A stretch of DNA of 36,158 nucleotides from an uncultured Eubacteriales bacterium (GCA_958427375.1 CAUABY010000001.1:1-36158), one strand, 5' to 3'. Positions 16,151-24,256 are shown, numbered from the stretch's first letter. The notes: generated by a model not told the origin, from the sequence alone. Numbers and translations are program-made.

Positions 16151-16181
16151 ACGCAGAGAGGAGGTCAGCTCCTCTCTGCGT
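16151..16181 (-). other. Stem-loop inside the ABC importer operon
   Basis: ACGCAGAGAGGAG (16151-16163) and CTCCTCTCTGCGT (16169-16181) form a perfect 13-base stem with a 5-base loop and no U-tract. Such a structure between a binding-protein gene and its permease gene usually protects the upstream mRNA end and keeps the binding protein in excess; that role is inferred. Confidence 0.7.
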
Positions 16182-16225
16182 AAGCAGGCTTCAATTATTT
16201 CCAATCAATAATACACTATACTCTG

Positions 16226-17077
16226 TTACTTTGCAATAATGGACTCCTGCACGCCGTAGGTATTGGCAGTCTCAAGCATGCTGCCGTCGGCGTAGCTGGC
16301 CGCGAAGAAGTCGTTGAGAGCGGCGGCTAAGTCACTGCCGGAGCGGAAACCAACGCCGTACTCCTCACTCGTGAGCTCAACGGTGTAGCTCAGTTCGGGA
16401 TAGCTGGTGCCCTCGCCTATCATGGCGCCGGCCATCAGCAGGTCGATGACGCAGGCGTCAGCGGTGCCGGCCTGAACTTCCATCAGCGCGTCGGCCTGGG
16501 TCTGAACAGCGGTCGGCTCAATGCCAAGCTCCTTGACGGCGGCTTCACCGGCGGAACCGGCCTCAACCGCGAAGGCAAGGGATGAGAGGCTGTCAGCGGT
16601 CTGGTACTGGTCGGCCACGTCGGACTTGACGACGACTACCTGCGCGTTGTTGCAGTAGGGCTCGGAGCAGGCCATGGAGTTGAGAACCTCAGGAGTGAGG
16701 GTCATGCCGTTCCATACACAGTCAATGCTCTTGCTGCCCAGCTCAAGAATCTTGTTGTCCCAGTCAATCTCGATGAACTCAACATCCACACCGAGAGACT
16801 CGGCAAATGCCTTGGCCATGTCAGCGTCAAAGCCTATCCACTCGCCCGCGTCGTTCTTGTAATCCATCGGGGCAAAGTCCGTGATGCCGACAATCAGGCT
16901 GCCCTTGCCCTGAACATAGGCCAAATCGCTTTCGGCTTCGGCAGGAGCCTCAGCGGCGGGAGCGTCAGCCGGTGCGTCGGCGGCGGGTGCTTCGGTCGCG
17001 GCGGGTGCGGAAGAGCCGCAGGCGCACAGTGCGAACACCATAGTGAGTGCGAGTATCATAGCAAGTATTTTTTTCAT
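16226..17077 (-). CDS. Polar amino acid ABC transporter, substrate-binding lipoprotein
   Basis: 283 residues. A lipoprotein signal (MKKILAMILALTMVFALCAC) puts the lipidated Cys at about residue 20. An Ala/Pro/Glu-rich linker of about 35 residues follows. The mature part is a type II solute-binding protein (SBP_bac_3): GSLIVGITDFAPMDYKN, IGFDADMAKAFAESLGV and CVWNGMTLTPE are typical. It captures the amino acid outside the membrane for the permease. The ATG at 17077 is chosen over the one at 17092 because GGAGG lies 8 bases before it. The ligand is not determined. It is first gene of the operon, promoter at 17152-17179. Confidence 0.93.
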   Translation of the reverse strand: MKKILAMILALTMVFALCACGSSAPAATEAPAADAPADAPAAEAPAEAESDLAYVQGKGSLIVGITDFAPMDYKNDAGEWIGFDADMAKAFAESLGVDVEFIEIDWDNKILELGSKSIDCVWNGMTLTPEVLNSMACSEPYCNNAQVVVVKSDVADQYQTADSLSSLAFAVEAGSAGEAAVKELGIEPTAVQTQADALMEVQAGTADACVIDLLMAGAMIGEGTSYPELSYTVELTSEEYGVGFRSGSDLAAALNDFFAASYADGSMLETANTYGVQESIIAK

Positions 17078-17139
17078 TTTATTGTCCTCCATCTTGTTGG
17101 ATTCGATTTTACTATTTCTTGTTTTGTGCGCTGTCTTAT

Positions 17140-17179
17140 TAGCACGGTGCTATAATACCACATTAGTGAAATAAAGCAA
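17140..17179 (-). promoter_or_regulatory. Promoter and palindrome upstream of the ABC importer operon
   Basis: TTGCTT (17179-17174), 16 bases, TATTAT (17157-17152) on the minus strand. The odd palindrome TAGCACGGTGCTA (17140-17152) overlaps the expected transcription start and could be an operator. Confidence 0.55.
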
Positions 17180-17193
17180 GTGCTTTTTTCAAA

Positions 17194-17220
17194 TTCGCTG
17201 TGCGAATATTGCACAGCGAA
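17194..17220. other. Inverted repeat between the divergent ABC importer and iscR-like genes
   Basis: TTCGCTGTGC (17194-17203) and GCACAGCGAA (17211-17220) are perfect inverse copies around 7 bases. It lies upstream of both divergent promoters. No U-tract follows, so an operator or an insulating hairpin is more likely than a terminator. Confidence 0.55.
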
Positions 17221-17245
17221 GCGCCGGGAAATTTGTATTTGCCTC

Positions 17246-17290
17246 TTTAATTCCTATCAATGTTATGGTATATTGTTTTTGTAGGAATTA
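17246..17290 (+). promoter_or_regulatory. Promoter with inverted repeat before the Rrf2 gene
   Basis: A TATATT at 17269-17274 with a weak TTTAAT at 17246 (17-base spacer) is a possible promoter. TAATTCCTA (17248-17256) and TAGGAATTA (17282-17290) are perfect 9-base inverse copies 25 bases apart that straddle it. Position suggests autoregulation by the Rrf2 protein; binding is inferred. Confidence 0.5.
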
Positions 17291-17322
17291 TGAAACGAAT
17301 TATGACAGGAGGGAGACCGCTT

Positions 17323-17766
17323 ATGAATGTTACGAGCAAGGGGCGCTATGCCCTGCGCGTGATGCTGGATTTGGCCGCGCATAGAGACGAGGGCTGCATC
17401 TCGCTCAAAACCGTTGCCGAGCGGCAGGGCATATCAATGAAGTACCTTGAAATGATAGTCGGCGCGCTGAAAAGAGCCGGGCTTGTGGATAGCACGCGCG
17501 GCAAGGACGGCGGCTATACCCTCAGCCGCGCGCCCGATGAATACCGCGTTGGTGAGATTCTGCGCTGTCTGGAGGATAAGCTCTCCCCTGTCTCCTGCAT
17601 AAAAAGCGGCAGCATCGACTGCGAACGCGCGGGGCTGTGCCTCACCGTGCCGATGTGGATGGAGCTTGACGGGCTTATAAACGACTATCTTGACAATGTA
17701 AGCCTTGAGGACCTGCTCAGCGGCGAGAGATGGAGAAAACCGCAGCAGCGCACATATCACATATAA
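17323..17766 (+). CDS. iscR: Rrf2 family transcriptional regulator, IscR-like
   Basis: 147 residues. The N-terminal winged helix begins with MNVTSKGRYALRVMLDLA, typical of Rrf2 proteins, followed by ISMKYLEMIVGALKRAGLVDSTRGKDGGY. Three cysteines, Cys92, Cys100 and Cys106, with spacing C-x7-C-x5-C, correspond to the [2Fe-2S] ligands of IscR, though E. coli has C-x5-C-x5-C. It probably senses Fe-S status and represses the iscS-iscU genes that follow. AGGAGGG lies 9 bases before the ATG at 17323; longer upstream starts lack this. CymR, the Rrf2 regulator of cysteine metabolism, also sits next to a cysteine desulfurase gene in Bacillus, but lacks such a cysteine triad as far as I recall, so IscR-like is favoured. 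Confidence 0.87.
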   Translation: MNVTSKGRYALRVMLDLAAHRDEGCISLKTVAERQGISMKYLEMIVGALKRAGLVDSTRGKDGGYTLSRAPDEYRVGEILRCLEDKLSPVSCIKSGSIDCERAGLCLTVPMWMELDGLINDYLDNVSLEDLLSGERWRKPQQRTYHI

Positions 17767-17836
17767 TATAGAACTTCATGCCGCCTGACGCTGAACGCGG
17801 CAGAACGGAAAATAATATAAAACGGAGGATAAGAAC

Positions 17837-19024
17837 ATGTTTGTATACGCAGATAACGCCGCGACAACGCGGGTGAGCAAGGCCGCGCTGGACGCGATGA
17901 TGCCCTACCTCACCGAGTATTACGGCAACCCCTCAAGCCTCTATGCCTTTGCGCAGGAGGTCACGGAGGCAGTGGCCAAGGCGCACGCCGACGTGGCAGC
18001 CTGCATCAACGCCGACGCGAAAGAGATTTATTTCACCTCCGGTGGCAGCGAGGCCGACAATCAGGCCATCATCTCCGCTGCGAAGCTCGGCGCGAAGAAG
18101 GGCAAAAAGCACATCATTTCCACCGTCTTTGAGCACCACGCAGTATTGCACACGCTCAAAAAGCTTGAAAAAGAGGGCTATGAGGTCACTTTGCTGGGCG
18201 TACACGAGGATGGGTTTGTGCGTGTTGATGAGCTGGCGCAGGCCATCCGCGAGGACACCTGTCTTGTCACGGTGATGTTCGCCAACAACGAGATTGGCAC
18301 CGTGCAGCCCGTTGCGGAAATCGGCGCGCTCTGCCGTGAGCGGGGCGTACTCTTCCATACGGATGCGGTGCAGGCCGTGGGGCACATGCCCATTGACGTG
18401 AAAGCCATGAACATAGACATGCTCTCCATGTCCGGCCACAAGTTCCACGCGCCCAAGGGCGTGGGCGCGCTGTATGTGCGGCGCGGGGTGCCCCTGTTCA
18501 ACCTCATCGAGGGCGGCGGACAGGAGCGCGGCCGCCGCGCGGGCACGGAAAACGTTGCCGGGATGGTGGCGATGGCCGCCGCACTGAAGGAGAGCTGTGC
18601 CAACATGGAAGAGAACAGCGCGAAGATAAGCGCCATGCGCGACAAGCTCTTCACAGAGCTGGGTAAGATACCGCACAGCAGGATAAACGGCAGTCTTGAG
18701 CACCATGTACCGGGCACGGTGAACATGTGCTTTGAGGGGATTGAGGGTGAGTCGCTGCTTTTGATGCTGGATATGAACGGCATCTGCGCCTCGTCCGGCT
18801 CGGCCTGCACCTCCGGCTCGCTCGACCCAAGCCACGTTCTGCTTGCGCTTGGTCTGCCGCACGAGGTGGCGCATGGCTCACTGCGTCTGTCCATCGGCGA
18901 GTACAACACGATGGAGGAGATTGACCACATAATTGAGGTCGTGCCGCGCGTGGTGGAATACCTGCGCAACATGTCCCCCGTCTGGGACGAGCTGGAGACG
19001 GGCAAGCGGCCGCACCTTATATAA
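17837..19024 (+). CDS. iscS: Cysteine desulfurase IscS/NifS
   Basis: 395 residues. The housekeeping-type PLP enzyme that supplies sulfur for Fe-S clusters and thiolated tRNAs. It begins VYADNAATTRVS, the PLP lysine is Lys202 (SGHKFHAPKGVG) and the persulfide Cys is Cys324 in SSGSACTSGSLDPSHVL, the normal IscS/NifS loop. GGAGG is 8 bases before the ATG. It lies 70 bases after the Rrf2 gene and 43 bases before iscU. The C-terminal tail ends GKRPHLI. It is the second cysteine desulfurase in the window (see 5532). Confidence 0.95.
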   Translation: MFVYADNAATTRVSKAALDAMMPYLTEYYGNPSSLYAFAQEVTEAVAKAHADVAACINADAKEIYFTSGGSEADNQAIISAAKLGAKKGKKHIISTVFEHHAVLHTLKKLEKEGYEVTLLGVHEDGFVRVDELAQAIREDTCLVTVMFANNEIGTVQPVAEIGALCRERGVLFHTDAVQAVGHMPIDVKAMNIDMLSMSGHKFHAPKGVGALYVRRGVPLFNLIEGGGQERGRRAGTENVAGMVAMAAALKESCANMEENSAKISAMRDKLFTELGKIPHSRINGSLEHHVPGTVNMCFEGIEGESLLLMLDMNGICASSGSACTSGSLDPSHVLLALGLPHEVAHGSLRLSIGEYNTMEEIDHIIEVVPRVVEYLRNMSPVWDELETGKRPHLI

Positions 19025-19067
19025 ACACAACCAAAAATATATAATGAAGAATCAGGAGGAATAAAAG

Positions 19068-19496
19068 ATGGCATTATACAGCGACAAGGTCATGGACCAT
19101 TTCCAGAATCCCCGCAACGTGGGCAAGCTTGAGGACGCGAGCGGCGTGGGCGAGGTCGGCAACGCCAAGTGCGGCGACATCATGCGCATATACATCAAGG
19201 TGGATGACAACGGCATCATCACCGACTGCAAGTTCAACACCTTTGGCTGTGGCAGCGCCATTGCCACAAGCTCCATGGCGACTGAGCTCATCAAGGGCAA
19301 GTCCGTCAAGGAAGCCTTGCAGCTTTCAAATCAGGCCGTTGTTGAGGCGCTTGACGGTCTGCCCGCACAGAAAATCCACTGCTCAGTCCTGGCGGAAGAG
19401 GCCGTGCGCGCCGCTGTCAAGGACTATTACGACAAAAACGGCATAGCCTATGACCCCAAGGAACTGGAAATCCACGACTGCGAGCATTGCAGCTGA
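19068..19496 (+). CDS. iscU: Fe-S cluster assembly scaffold IscU/NifU
   Basis: 142 residues. It is the scaffold on which IscS-derived sulfur and iron form a cluster. The three conserved ligands are Cys35 (NAKCGD, with Asp37), Cys61 (FGCGSAIA) and Cys105 (KIHCSVLAEEA). The C-terminal tail ends in HDCEHCS, adding two cysteines, as in clostridial NifU-like proteins that lack the second NifU domains. AGGAGG is 8 bases before the ATG. It ends the operon; a strong terminator follows. No hscA, hscB or fdx genes are here, the usual minimal clostridial arrangement. Confidence 0.95.
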   Translation: MALYSDKVMDHFQNPRNVGKLEDASGVGEVGNAKCGDIMRIYIKVDDNGIITDCKFNTFGCGSAIATSSMATELIKGKSVKEALQLSNQAVVEALDGLPAQKIHCSVLAEEAVRAAVKDYYDKNGIAYDPKELEIHDCEHCS

Positions 19497-19593
19497 GGGC
19501 TTCGCTACGGAACAGGTGTGCTCCTACATGAAAGACATGCTGCCCCAAGCTCAACTACCGGAAGCGCTACGCCGAAGAATAACAAAGCCTCAC

Positions 19594-19632
19594 AAAATAT
19601 CCGCTGCAAATAATTTGCAGCGGATATTTTTT
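19594..19632 (+). terminator. Intrinsic terminator of the iscR-like/iscS/iscU operon
   Basis: AAAATATCCGCTGCAAAT (19594-19611) pairs with its inverse at 19613-19630, giving a long stem that ends in a T-run. Confidence 0.9.
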
Positions 19633-19657
19633 GCCCAAAAATTTTTTCGTTCCCCTA

Positions 19658-19711
19658 TTGACAAAGCGCGGGACGTGTGTTATTGTATTAATCGCTTAAT
19701 ACAATAACACA
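19658..19711 (+). promoter_or_regulatory. Promoter with perfect 16-base inverted repeat operator
   Basis: TTGACA (19658-19663), 17 bases, TATTGT (19681-19686). TGTGTTATTGTATTAA (19676-19691) and TTAATACAATAACACA (19696-19711) are perfect inverse copies around TCGC and cover the -10 box and start site. This fits repression by the GntR protein encoded directly downstream, as in YtrA-type systems. Confidence 0.8.
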
Positions 19712-19725
19712 CAGGAGGTGTATTA

Positions 19726-20112
19726 ATGGACTGGCAGTTCGACAACAGCATACCAATCTATACGCAGCTGATAAACAAGATAGAGCTGGCTATAGTATCA
19801 GGAGAGTATGTGCGCGGGCAGCGCCTGCCGGCAGTGCGCGATCTGGCCACTGAGGCGGGGGTCAACCCCAACACGATGCAGCGCGCATTTCAGGAGCTTG
19901 AGCGGCTGGAGCTTGTGTATACGCAGCGCAGTTCCGGGCGCTTTGTGACGGAGGATATAAAAGTGATTGAAAGTACAAAAAAGCGGCTTGCGCAGGACAA
20001 TATCCGCACATTTATGAGTGCGATGCACCGTATCGGCTACAGCCGGGAGGAAATTATTAAGCTGCTTGAGAGCGGCGAAGAGGAGGAAAACAACAATGGC
20101 GGCAACGTTTGA
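19726..20112 (+). CDS. GntR family regulator, YtrA subfamily
   Basis: 128 residues. The N-terminal winged helix has the YtrA pattern IPIYTQLINKIELAIVSGEYVRGQRLPAVRDLATEAGVNPNTMQRAFQELE, then a short tail instead of a large effector domain. YtrA regulators commonly repress the ABC transporter operon they head and respond to cell-wall-active compounds. AGGAGGT lies 6 bases before the ATG. It overlaps the ABC ATPase gene by 17 bases, so the two are probably coupled. The operator at 19676-19711 supports autoregulation. Confidence 0.9.
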   Translation: MDWQFDNSIPIYTQLINKIELAIVSGEYVRGQRLPAVRDLATEAGVNPNTMQRAFQELERLELVYTQRSSGRFVTEDIKVIESTKKRLAQDNIRTFMSAMHRIGYSREEIIKLLESGEEEENNNGGNV

Positions 20113-20794
20113 ATGTGTAGGGCTCTCGAAGAGCTACGGTAATAGGCGGGCGCTGGACAACGTGAACATCGCGCTTGAGCCGGGGCGCGTGGTGGGGCTT
20201 TTGGGTCCGAACGGCAGCGGCAAGACCACGCTCATAAAGCTTGCAAACGGGCTTTTGACACCGAGCGAGGGCAGCGTAAAAATCTGCGGGATGAGCCCCT
20301 CGCCCGCGACAAAGTCGTTGGTGAGCTATCTGCCGGATAAGCTGCACCTGCCTGAGTGGATGAGTACACAGCAGCTCATCGACATGTACGCCGACTTCTA
20401 CGCCGACTTTGACGTGAACAAGGCCGGGGAGATGCTTGGGCACCTGGGGCTTGACAAAAAGCAGCGCATCAGGCAGATGTCCAAGGGCACAAAGGAGAAG
20501 CTGCAGCTCATCCTCACGATGAGCCGCAAGGCAAAGCTCTATCTGCTTGACGAGCCTATTGGCGGCGTTGACCCCGCCACGCGCGACTACATCCTTGACA
20601 CCATCATCAGAAACTATGACCCGGAGGCCGTGGTCATCATCTCCACGCACCTTATAGCCGACGTGGAAAATGTGCTCGACGAGGTCATATTCATCAACAG
20701 CGGCGCAATCGTTCTTGAGCAGAGTGTGGACGATATCCGCCAGAAGCACAGCAAGAGCGTGGACGCGCTCTTCAGGGAGGTATTCAAATGTTAG
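20096..20794 (+). CDS. ABC transporter ATP-binding protein (YtrB/BcrA-like)
   Basis: 232 residues. Walker A is GPNGSGKTT (37-45), Walker B is LYLLDEP (about 148-154) and the H-loop is in STHLIADVE. The signature is a degenerate SKGTKEKL rather than LSGGQ, which is usual in this group of drug- or bacitracin-type exporter ATPases. The ATG at 20096 follows GAGGAGG and lies inside the GntR gene. It would energise the membrane protein encoded next. Confidence 0.92.
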   Translation: MAATFECVGLSKSYGNRRALDNVNIALEPGRVVGLLGPNGSGKTTLIKLANGLLTPSEGSVKICGMSPSPATKSLVSYLPDKLHLPEWMSTQQLIDMYADFYADFDVNKAGEMLGHLGLDKKQRIRQMSKGTKEKLQLILTMSRKAKLYLLDEPIGGVDPATRDYILDTIIRNYDPEAVVIISTHLIADVENVLDEVIFINSGAIVLEQSVDDIRQKHSKSVDALFREVFKC

Positions 20795-21609
20795 GAAAGC
20801 TGATAAAATACGAATTCAAGGCGACCTCGCGGCGCATGCTGCCGCTGATTATCGCGGTGCTGGTGCTCTCGCTGCTGTCAAGCTTCTCGGTGATGCGGCT
20901 GAGCAGCACCGACGACTACGGCGTGATTCAGGTGTTCTTCATCCTCATACTCATGGCCTTTTTTGTGGGCATCATCGCGCTGGGCGTGATGTCAATTGTG
21001 GTGTTCATCGACCGCTTTTACAAGAACCTGCTTGGCTCTGAGGGCTACCTGATGTTCACCCTGCCCGTGAGCGTGGACGCGCTGATGTGGTCAAAGCTCA
21101 TTGTGTCCTTTATCTGGTTTGTGCTTGCCTCACTCGCAGTCATCGCCGCCATGCTCATCCTCGGCTTTGTTACCTCTGCCGTGTCAATAACCGGCGAGGA
21201 CCTTGCGCACTTCATGTCTCTTATTCGCACGGGTGTCAATTATGTGGGCATCGGAAACATCATCGGCTATGTCGTTGAGTTTATCGTGCTGATGTTCATC
21301 GGCAGCGTGGCCATGTGCCTGCACTTCTACCTCGCCATGGCCATAGGTCAAGCTTTCGCAAATCATAAAGCGCTCTGGAGCGTTGTTTTCTACTTCGTGC
21401 TCAGCTTCGCGCTGTCCATGCTGTCCGCCGCGGTGGTATCCATTGGCGACAAGCTCGGCATTCTCGACGCGTTCTTTAACCTTGCAAAAACAGCGGCACA
21501 GTCCGTACACATGGTGGCCGTCTCCTCCATTGTTATCTATGCCGTCACGTCCGCGATACTGTACTTCCCCACCACCGCCCTGCTGAAAAAGAAGCTCAAC
21601 TTAGCATAA
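20788..21609 (+). CDS. ABC-2 type membrane permease
   Basis: 273 residues with about six hydrophobic segments (first about residues 17-34, last near the C-terminus). The N-terminus MLGKLIKYEFKATSRRMLP is typical of ABC-2 type exporter subunits. The ATG overlaps the ATPase stop by 7 bases. It forms the membrane part of the exporter. The substrate is unknown; in YtrA-controlled systems, peptide antibiotics or cell-wall stress are common, but this is inference. Confidence 0.85.
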   Translation: MLGKLIKYEFKATSRRMLPLIIAVLVLSLLSSFSVMRLSSTDDYGVIQVFFILILMAFFVGIIALGVMSIVVFIDRFYKNLLGSEGYLMFTLPVSVDALMWSKLIVSFIWFVLASLAVIAAMLILGFVTSAVSITGEDLAHFMSLIRTGVNYVGIGNIIGYVVEFIVLMFIGSVAMCLHFYLAMAIGQAFANHKALWSVVFYFVLSFALSMLSAAVVSIGDKLGILDAFFNLAKTAAQSVHMVAVSSIVIYAVTSAILYFPTTALLKKKLNLA

Positions 21610-21626
21610 GCACGGCAAGAAAGATT

Positions 21627-21663
21627 TCGGGACTGTCTCATGCGAGACAGCCCCGATTTTTAC
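21627..21663 (+). terminator. Intrinsic terminator of the GntR-ABC operon
   Basis: TCGGGACTGTCTC and GAGACAGCCCCGA form a 13-base stem with one mismatch, followed by TTTTT. It lies between convergent genes and may also act on the MFS transcript, where the U-tract is weaker. Confidence 0.75.
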
Positions 21664-21688
21664 ATATATGAGGGAAAAAAGTAGTGTT

Positions 21689-22945
21689 TTATTCAGCTTT
21701 TTTGGCAGACTTGTCTCTGGTAATGAAGAGCAGAAAGCTCATCGCAAAGGCAAGGATAAGCAGACCGAGCAGGCAGGCAAAGATAATCTTGTAGGCAGCG
21801 ACCGGCTCGTTTGCGTCAAGGATCGCGCCGAAGATGGGGTGCAGCGCAACGTCAGGCAGGTTATAGCCGACAAGCGTTGCCACGGCGATGGCCATGCCGT
21901 TTACGCTCTGATCAACACCGACTTCGTTGAGCGCGGAGAACTGTACGCCCTTCATGGAGACGTTCACAAGCGCAAGGGCGAACATGAGAATCATAATGGG
22001 GATAAGAACGCTGCCGCTCGCGGGCATCATCATAAAGGCAATCATCAGAATAATAGATACGACCGAAGCAATGACGATAAACTTCAGGCGGCCTATTTTG
22101 TCGCAGATGCCGCCGGCAATGGGTGCGCCTACAAGGCGTGTGCCGTAATTTTTCAGAGTGGCCAAGCCGCCGGAGAACACAACGCTGACGCCCAGAACCG
22201 TGGAGAAGTACGGGGTGAGATAGCTGCTGCCGCAGTAGAAGCCGTACACGCCCATGCACATCAAAGAGAACAGCCACACCTTGGGCATCTTGAGAACCGC
22301 GAATATCTCCTTAGTGGTTGCCCTTTTGCTGGGTTCTTCGCCCGCTTCCGCGACTTCATCAAGCTCAGCATGATAAAGGAAAGCGACCAAAAGAGTGGAT
22401 ACGAGCGAGGAGGCTATGTAGAAGATGTACACAGCTTTCAATGCGGCGACGGAGCCGCCGGTAACCATGCCGAACACCCACAGAGCGCCGAAGTTGAACA
22501 CCATGCTGCCGATGCCGTTGAAGCCCTCGAACAGGCCGAAGTACTTGCCCTGATCCTCTTTCTTGCCGGCGAGGCTGACCGCCTTGAAAACGGGAGACCA
22601 GAAGCCGAGCAGGCTGGAAACGCCAAGGAGGAAGAAGCAGACGAGCGTCATCGCGTAGTTTTTAATGAACAGCAGCGCAAGAATGCTGAAAATGGTGTGC
22701 GCAATGCCGGAGAGCACCAGCAGCTTTTTGGGGTGGAACTTATCTGCAAGCCAGCCGCTGGGGAATGTGCAGATGATGCTTGCGACAATGTATACGCTCA
22801 GGGTAAAGCCAATCTGGGTATTGGTAAAGCCTGTTGCCTCAACTATTGCATCATAGAAGATGTACTTGATATATGGCAGGAGGTACATTGAGGAGTACAT
22901 GAACGCGCAGGCAAGTACCCCTATAATTGATTTGGTTTTTTTCAT
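21689..22945 (-). CDS. MFS transporter
   Basis: 418 residues with about twelve hydrophobic segments. The loop between segments 2 and 3 has GWLADKFHPKKLLVLSGI, the major facilitator signature, and a weaker copy GGICDKIGRLKFIV lies in the second half. It is last gene of the run that includes a CoA-transferase and a 2-hydroxyacid dehydrogenase, so an organic acid or its fermentation product is a likely substrate. The second ATG (22945) is chosen over 22951 because GAGAGG lies 9 bases upstream of it. A palindrome (22967-22987) lies just before the ribosome-binding site. Confidence 0.88.
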   Translation of the reverse strand: MKKTKSIIGVLACAFMYSSMYLLPYIKYIFYDAIVEATGFTNTQIGFTLSVYIVASIICTFPSGWLADKFHPKKLLVLSGIAHTIFSILALLFIKNYAMTLVCFFLLGVSSLLGFWSPVFKAVSLAGKKEDQGKYFGLFEGFNGIGSMVFNFGALWVFGMVTGGSVAALKAVYIFYIASSLVSTLLVAFLYHAELDEVAEAGEEPSKRATTKEIFAVLKMPKVWLFSLMCMGVYGFYCGSSYLTPYFSTVLGVSVVFSGGLATLKNYGTRLVGAPIAGGICDKIGRLKFIVIASVVSIILMIAFMMMPASGSVLIPIMILMFALALVNVSMKGVQFSALNEVGVDQSVNGMAIAVATLVGYNLPDVALHPIFGAILDANEPVAAYKIIFACLLGLLILAFAMSFLLFITRDKSAKKAE

Positions 22946-22966
22946 GTGCATATTCCTCTCTTTTTT

Positions 22967-22987
22967 AATTTAATCGCGGATTAAATT
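22967..22987 (-). promoter_or_regulatory. Palindrome before the MFS ribosome-binding site
   Basis: AATTTAATC (22967-22975) and GATTAAATT (22979-22987) are perfect inverse copies around GCG. It lies about 7 bases upstream of the GAGAGG site. It could be an mRNA hairpin tuning translation or an operator; I cannot tell which. Confidence 0.5.
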
Positions 22988-23004
22988 GACTTTTTTACGC
23001 GGGG

Positions 23005-24228
23005 TCAGACTATCGCGCCCTTATCGCGCATGGCCTCAATCTCAGCGCTGCTGTAGCCAAGTGCAGCGAACACCTCGTCGGTATCGCGGCCTATTCTGCC
23101 GGTAGGCTCATAATCCCGGCGGGTGTATTCGCTGAAATGCACGGGCGGGCAGGGCATTACAACGCTGCTGCCCTCTGTAAATTCGAGCTTTTCGACATAG
23201 TGATTTTCAATCGCCTGCGGGTCGGAGACGACGTCACAGGTGCGCTGCATTATCTCGCAGGAGATGTTGTTCGCGCAGAAAATCTCTCTCCACTCCGTGC
23301 TGGTTTTGGTAAGGAATACTTTCTTTACGCGCTCAACGCCCTCAGGGAGAACTCCGCTCTCGTGGAGCGTGTCGATATCGTTATAGCGCTCATCGGTGAG
23401 TATATCCTCCATGCCGAACAGCTTCGCAAACTTTTCCTTGTCACGTATATACTCGTTTGCATACACGCCCATCCACTTGCCGTCAGCGCACTGGTAATAG
23501 TTGTCGAAGGGGTCGCTGGGCCAGAGCGGGTCAGGGTTGAGATGCTTTCTGTCAAACTGTGTAGCCACGATGCCCACGGAGTTGCACCAGATACCGCTTG
23601 CGAAAAGCGAAGTCTCCACCTTTGTGCCCTTGCCGGTCTTTTCTCTTGCTATGAGTGCCATCAGTATACCTGAGAGCAGCACAGAGCTTGTCGCCATGTC
23701 GCCGAAAGCGTAGGTTGGGACAAAGGGGAAGCTCCCCTCGACCTGCCAGTCCGCCATCGGGCCGGAGCGAAGCCAAAAGGCTGTGCTGTCAAAGCCGGGG
23801 TCCGTGGCAGACGGTCCCTTCGGGCCGAAGCCGGAGAAGTGCGCATAGATAAGCTCCGGGAATCTCTCGCGCAGGCTTTCATAATCAAGCCCGTTTCTTT
23901 TCAGCGAGGGCGCGCGGACGTTGGAGATGAACACGTCCGCCGTGCCGATGAGCTTTAAGAGGGCTTCCTTGCCTTCCTCGGTTTTGAAGTTTATGGACAC
24001 AAGCTTTTTGTTGCTGTTGTGTACGGTGAAGAGAGGATTGAAATCGTCCTCATAGGGCGCCATTTCCGTCTTACCGGTACGGCGCATCTCATCACCGTAG
24101 ACTGTCTCTACTTTTATAACGTCTGCGCCGTAGGCACAGAGCATACGGGAGGTGGTGGGTGCTGCCACAACTGTCGCAAGCTCCACAACCCTTATCCCCG
24201 AAAGGGGCATTCTAATATTATCGTTCAT
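23005..24228 (-). CDS. Class III CoA-transferase (CaiB/BaiF family, HadA/FldA-like)
   Basis: 407 residues. The family moves CoA between carboxylic acids through an aspartyl-CoA anhydride. The N-terminal MPLSGIRVVELATVVAAPTTSRMLCAYGADVIKVE is typical. The catalytic Asp is Asp147 in DPGFDSTAFWLRSG; this stretch and the preceding GFGPKGP resemble FldA of Clostridium sporogenes (phenyllactate) and HadA of C. difficile (2-hydroxyisocaproate). GGAG lies 8 bases before the ATG. The D-2-hydroxyacid dehydrogenase encoded next to it would make the natural substrate of a HadA/FldA-type enzyme. Formyl-CoA transferase is a less likely alternative, since no oxalyl-CoA decarboxylase is near. Confidence 0.9.
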   Translation of the reverse strand: MNDNIRMPLSGIRVVELATVVAAPTTSRMLCAYGADVIKVETVYGDEMRRTGKTEMAPYEDDFNPLFTVHNSNKKLVSINFKTEEGKEALLKLIGTADVFISNVRAPSLKRNGLDYESLRERFPELIYAHFSGFGPKGPSATDPGFDSTAFWLRSGPMADWQVEGSFPFVPTYAFGDMATSSVLLSGILMALIAREKTGKGTKVETSLFASGIWCNSVGIVATQFDRKHLNPDPLWPSDPFDNYYQCADGKWMGVYANEYIRDKEKFAKLFGMEDILTDERYNDIDTLHESGVLPEGVERVKKVFLTKTSTEWREIFCANNISCEIMQRTCDVVSDPQAIENHYVEKLEFTEGSSVVMPCPPVHFSEYTRRDYEPTGRIGRDTDEVFAALGYSSAEIEAMRDKGAIV

Positions 24229-24256
24229 AATCTGTGCTCCAAATCAGAATAAACTC

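Noticed and set aside
19497..19582. Possible gene remnant after iscU (frame ending KLNYRKRYAEE)
   Set aside because: Too short, no start signal, and no family recognised; treated as the 3' untranslated part before the terminator.
21668..22891. Open frame of 407 codons antisense to the MFS gene
   Set aside because: Very polar, repeat-like mirror of a membrane protein; no family recognised and no ribosome-binding site.
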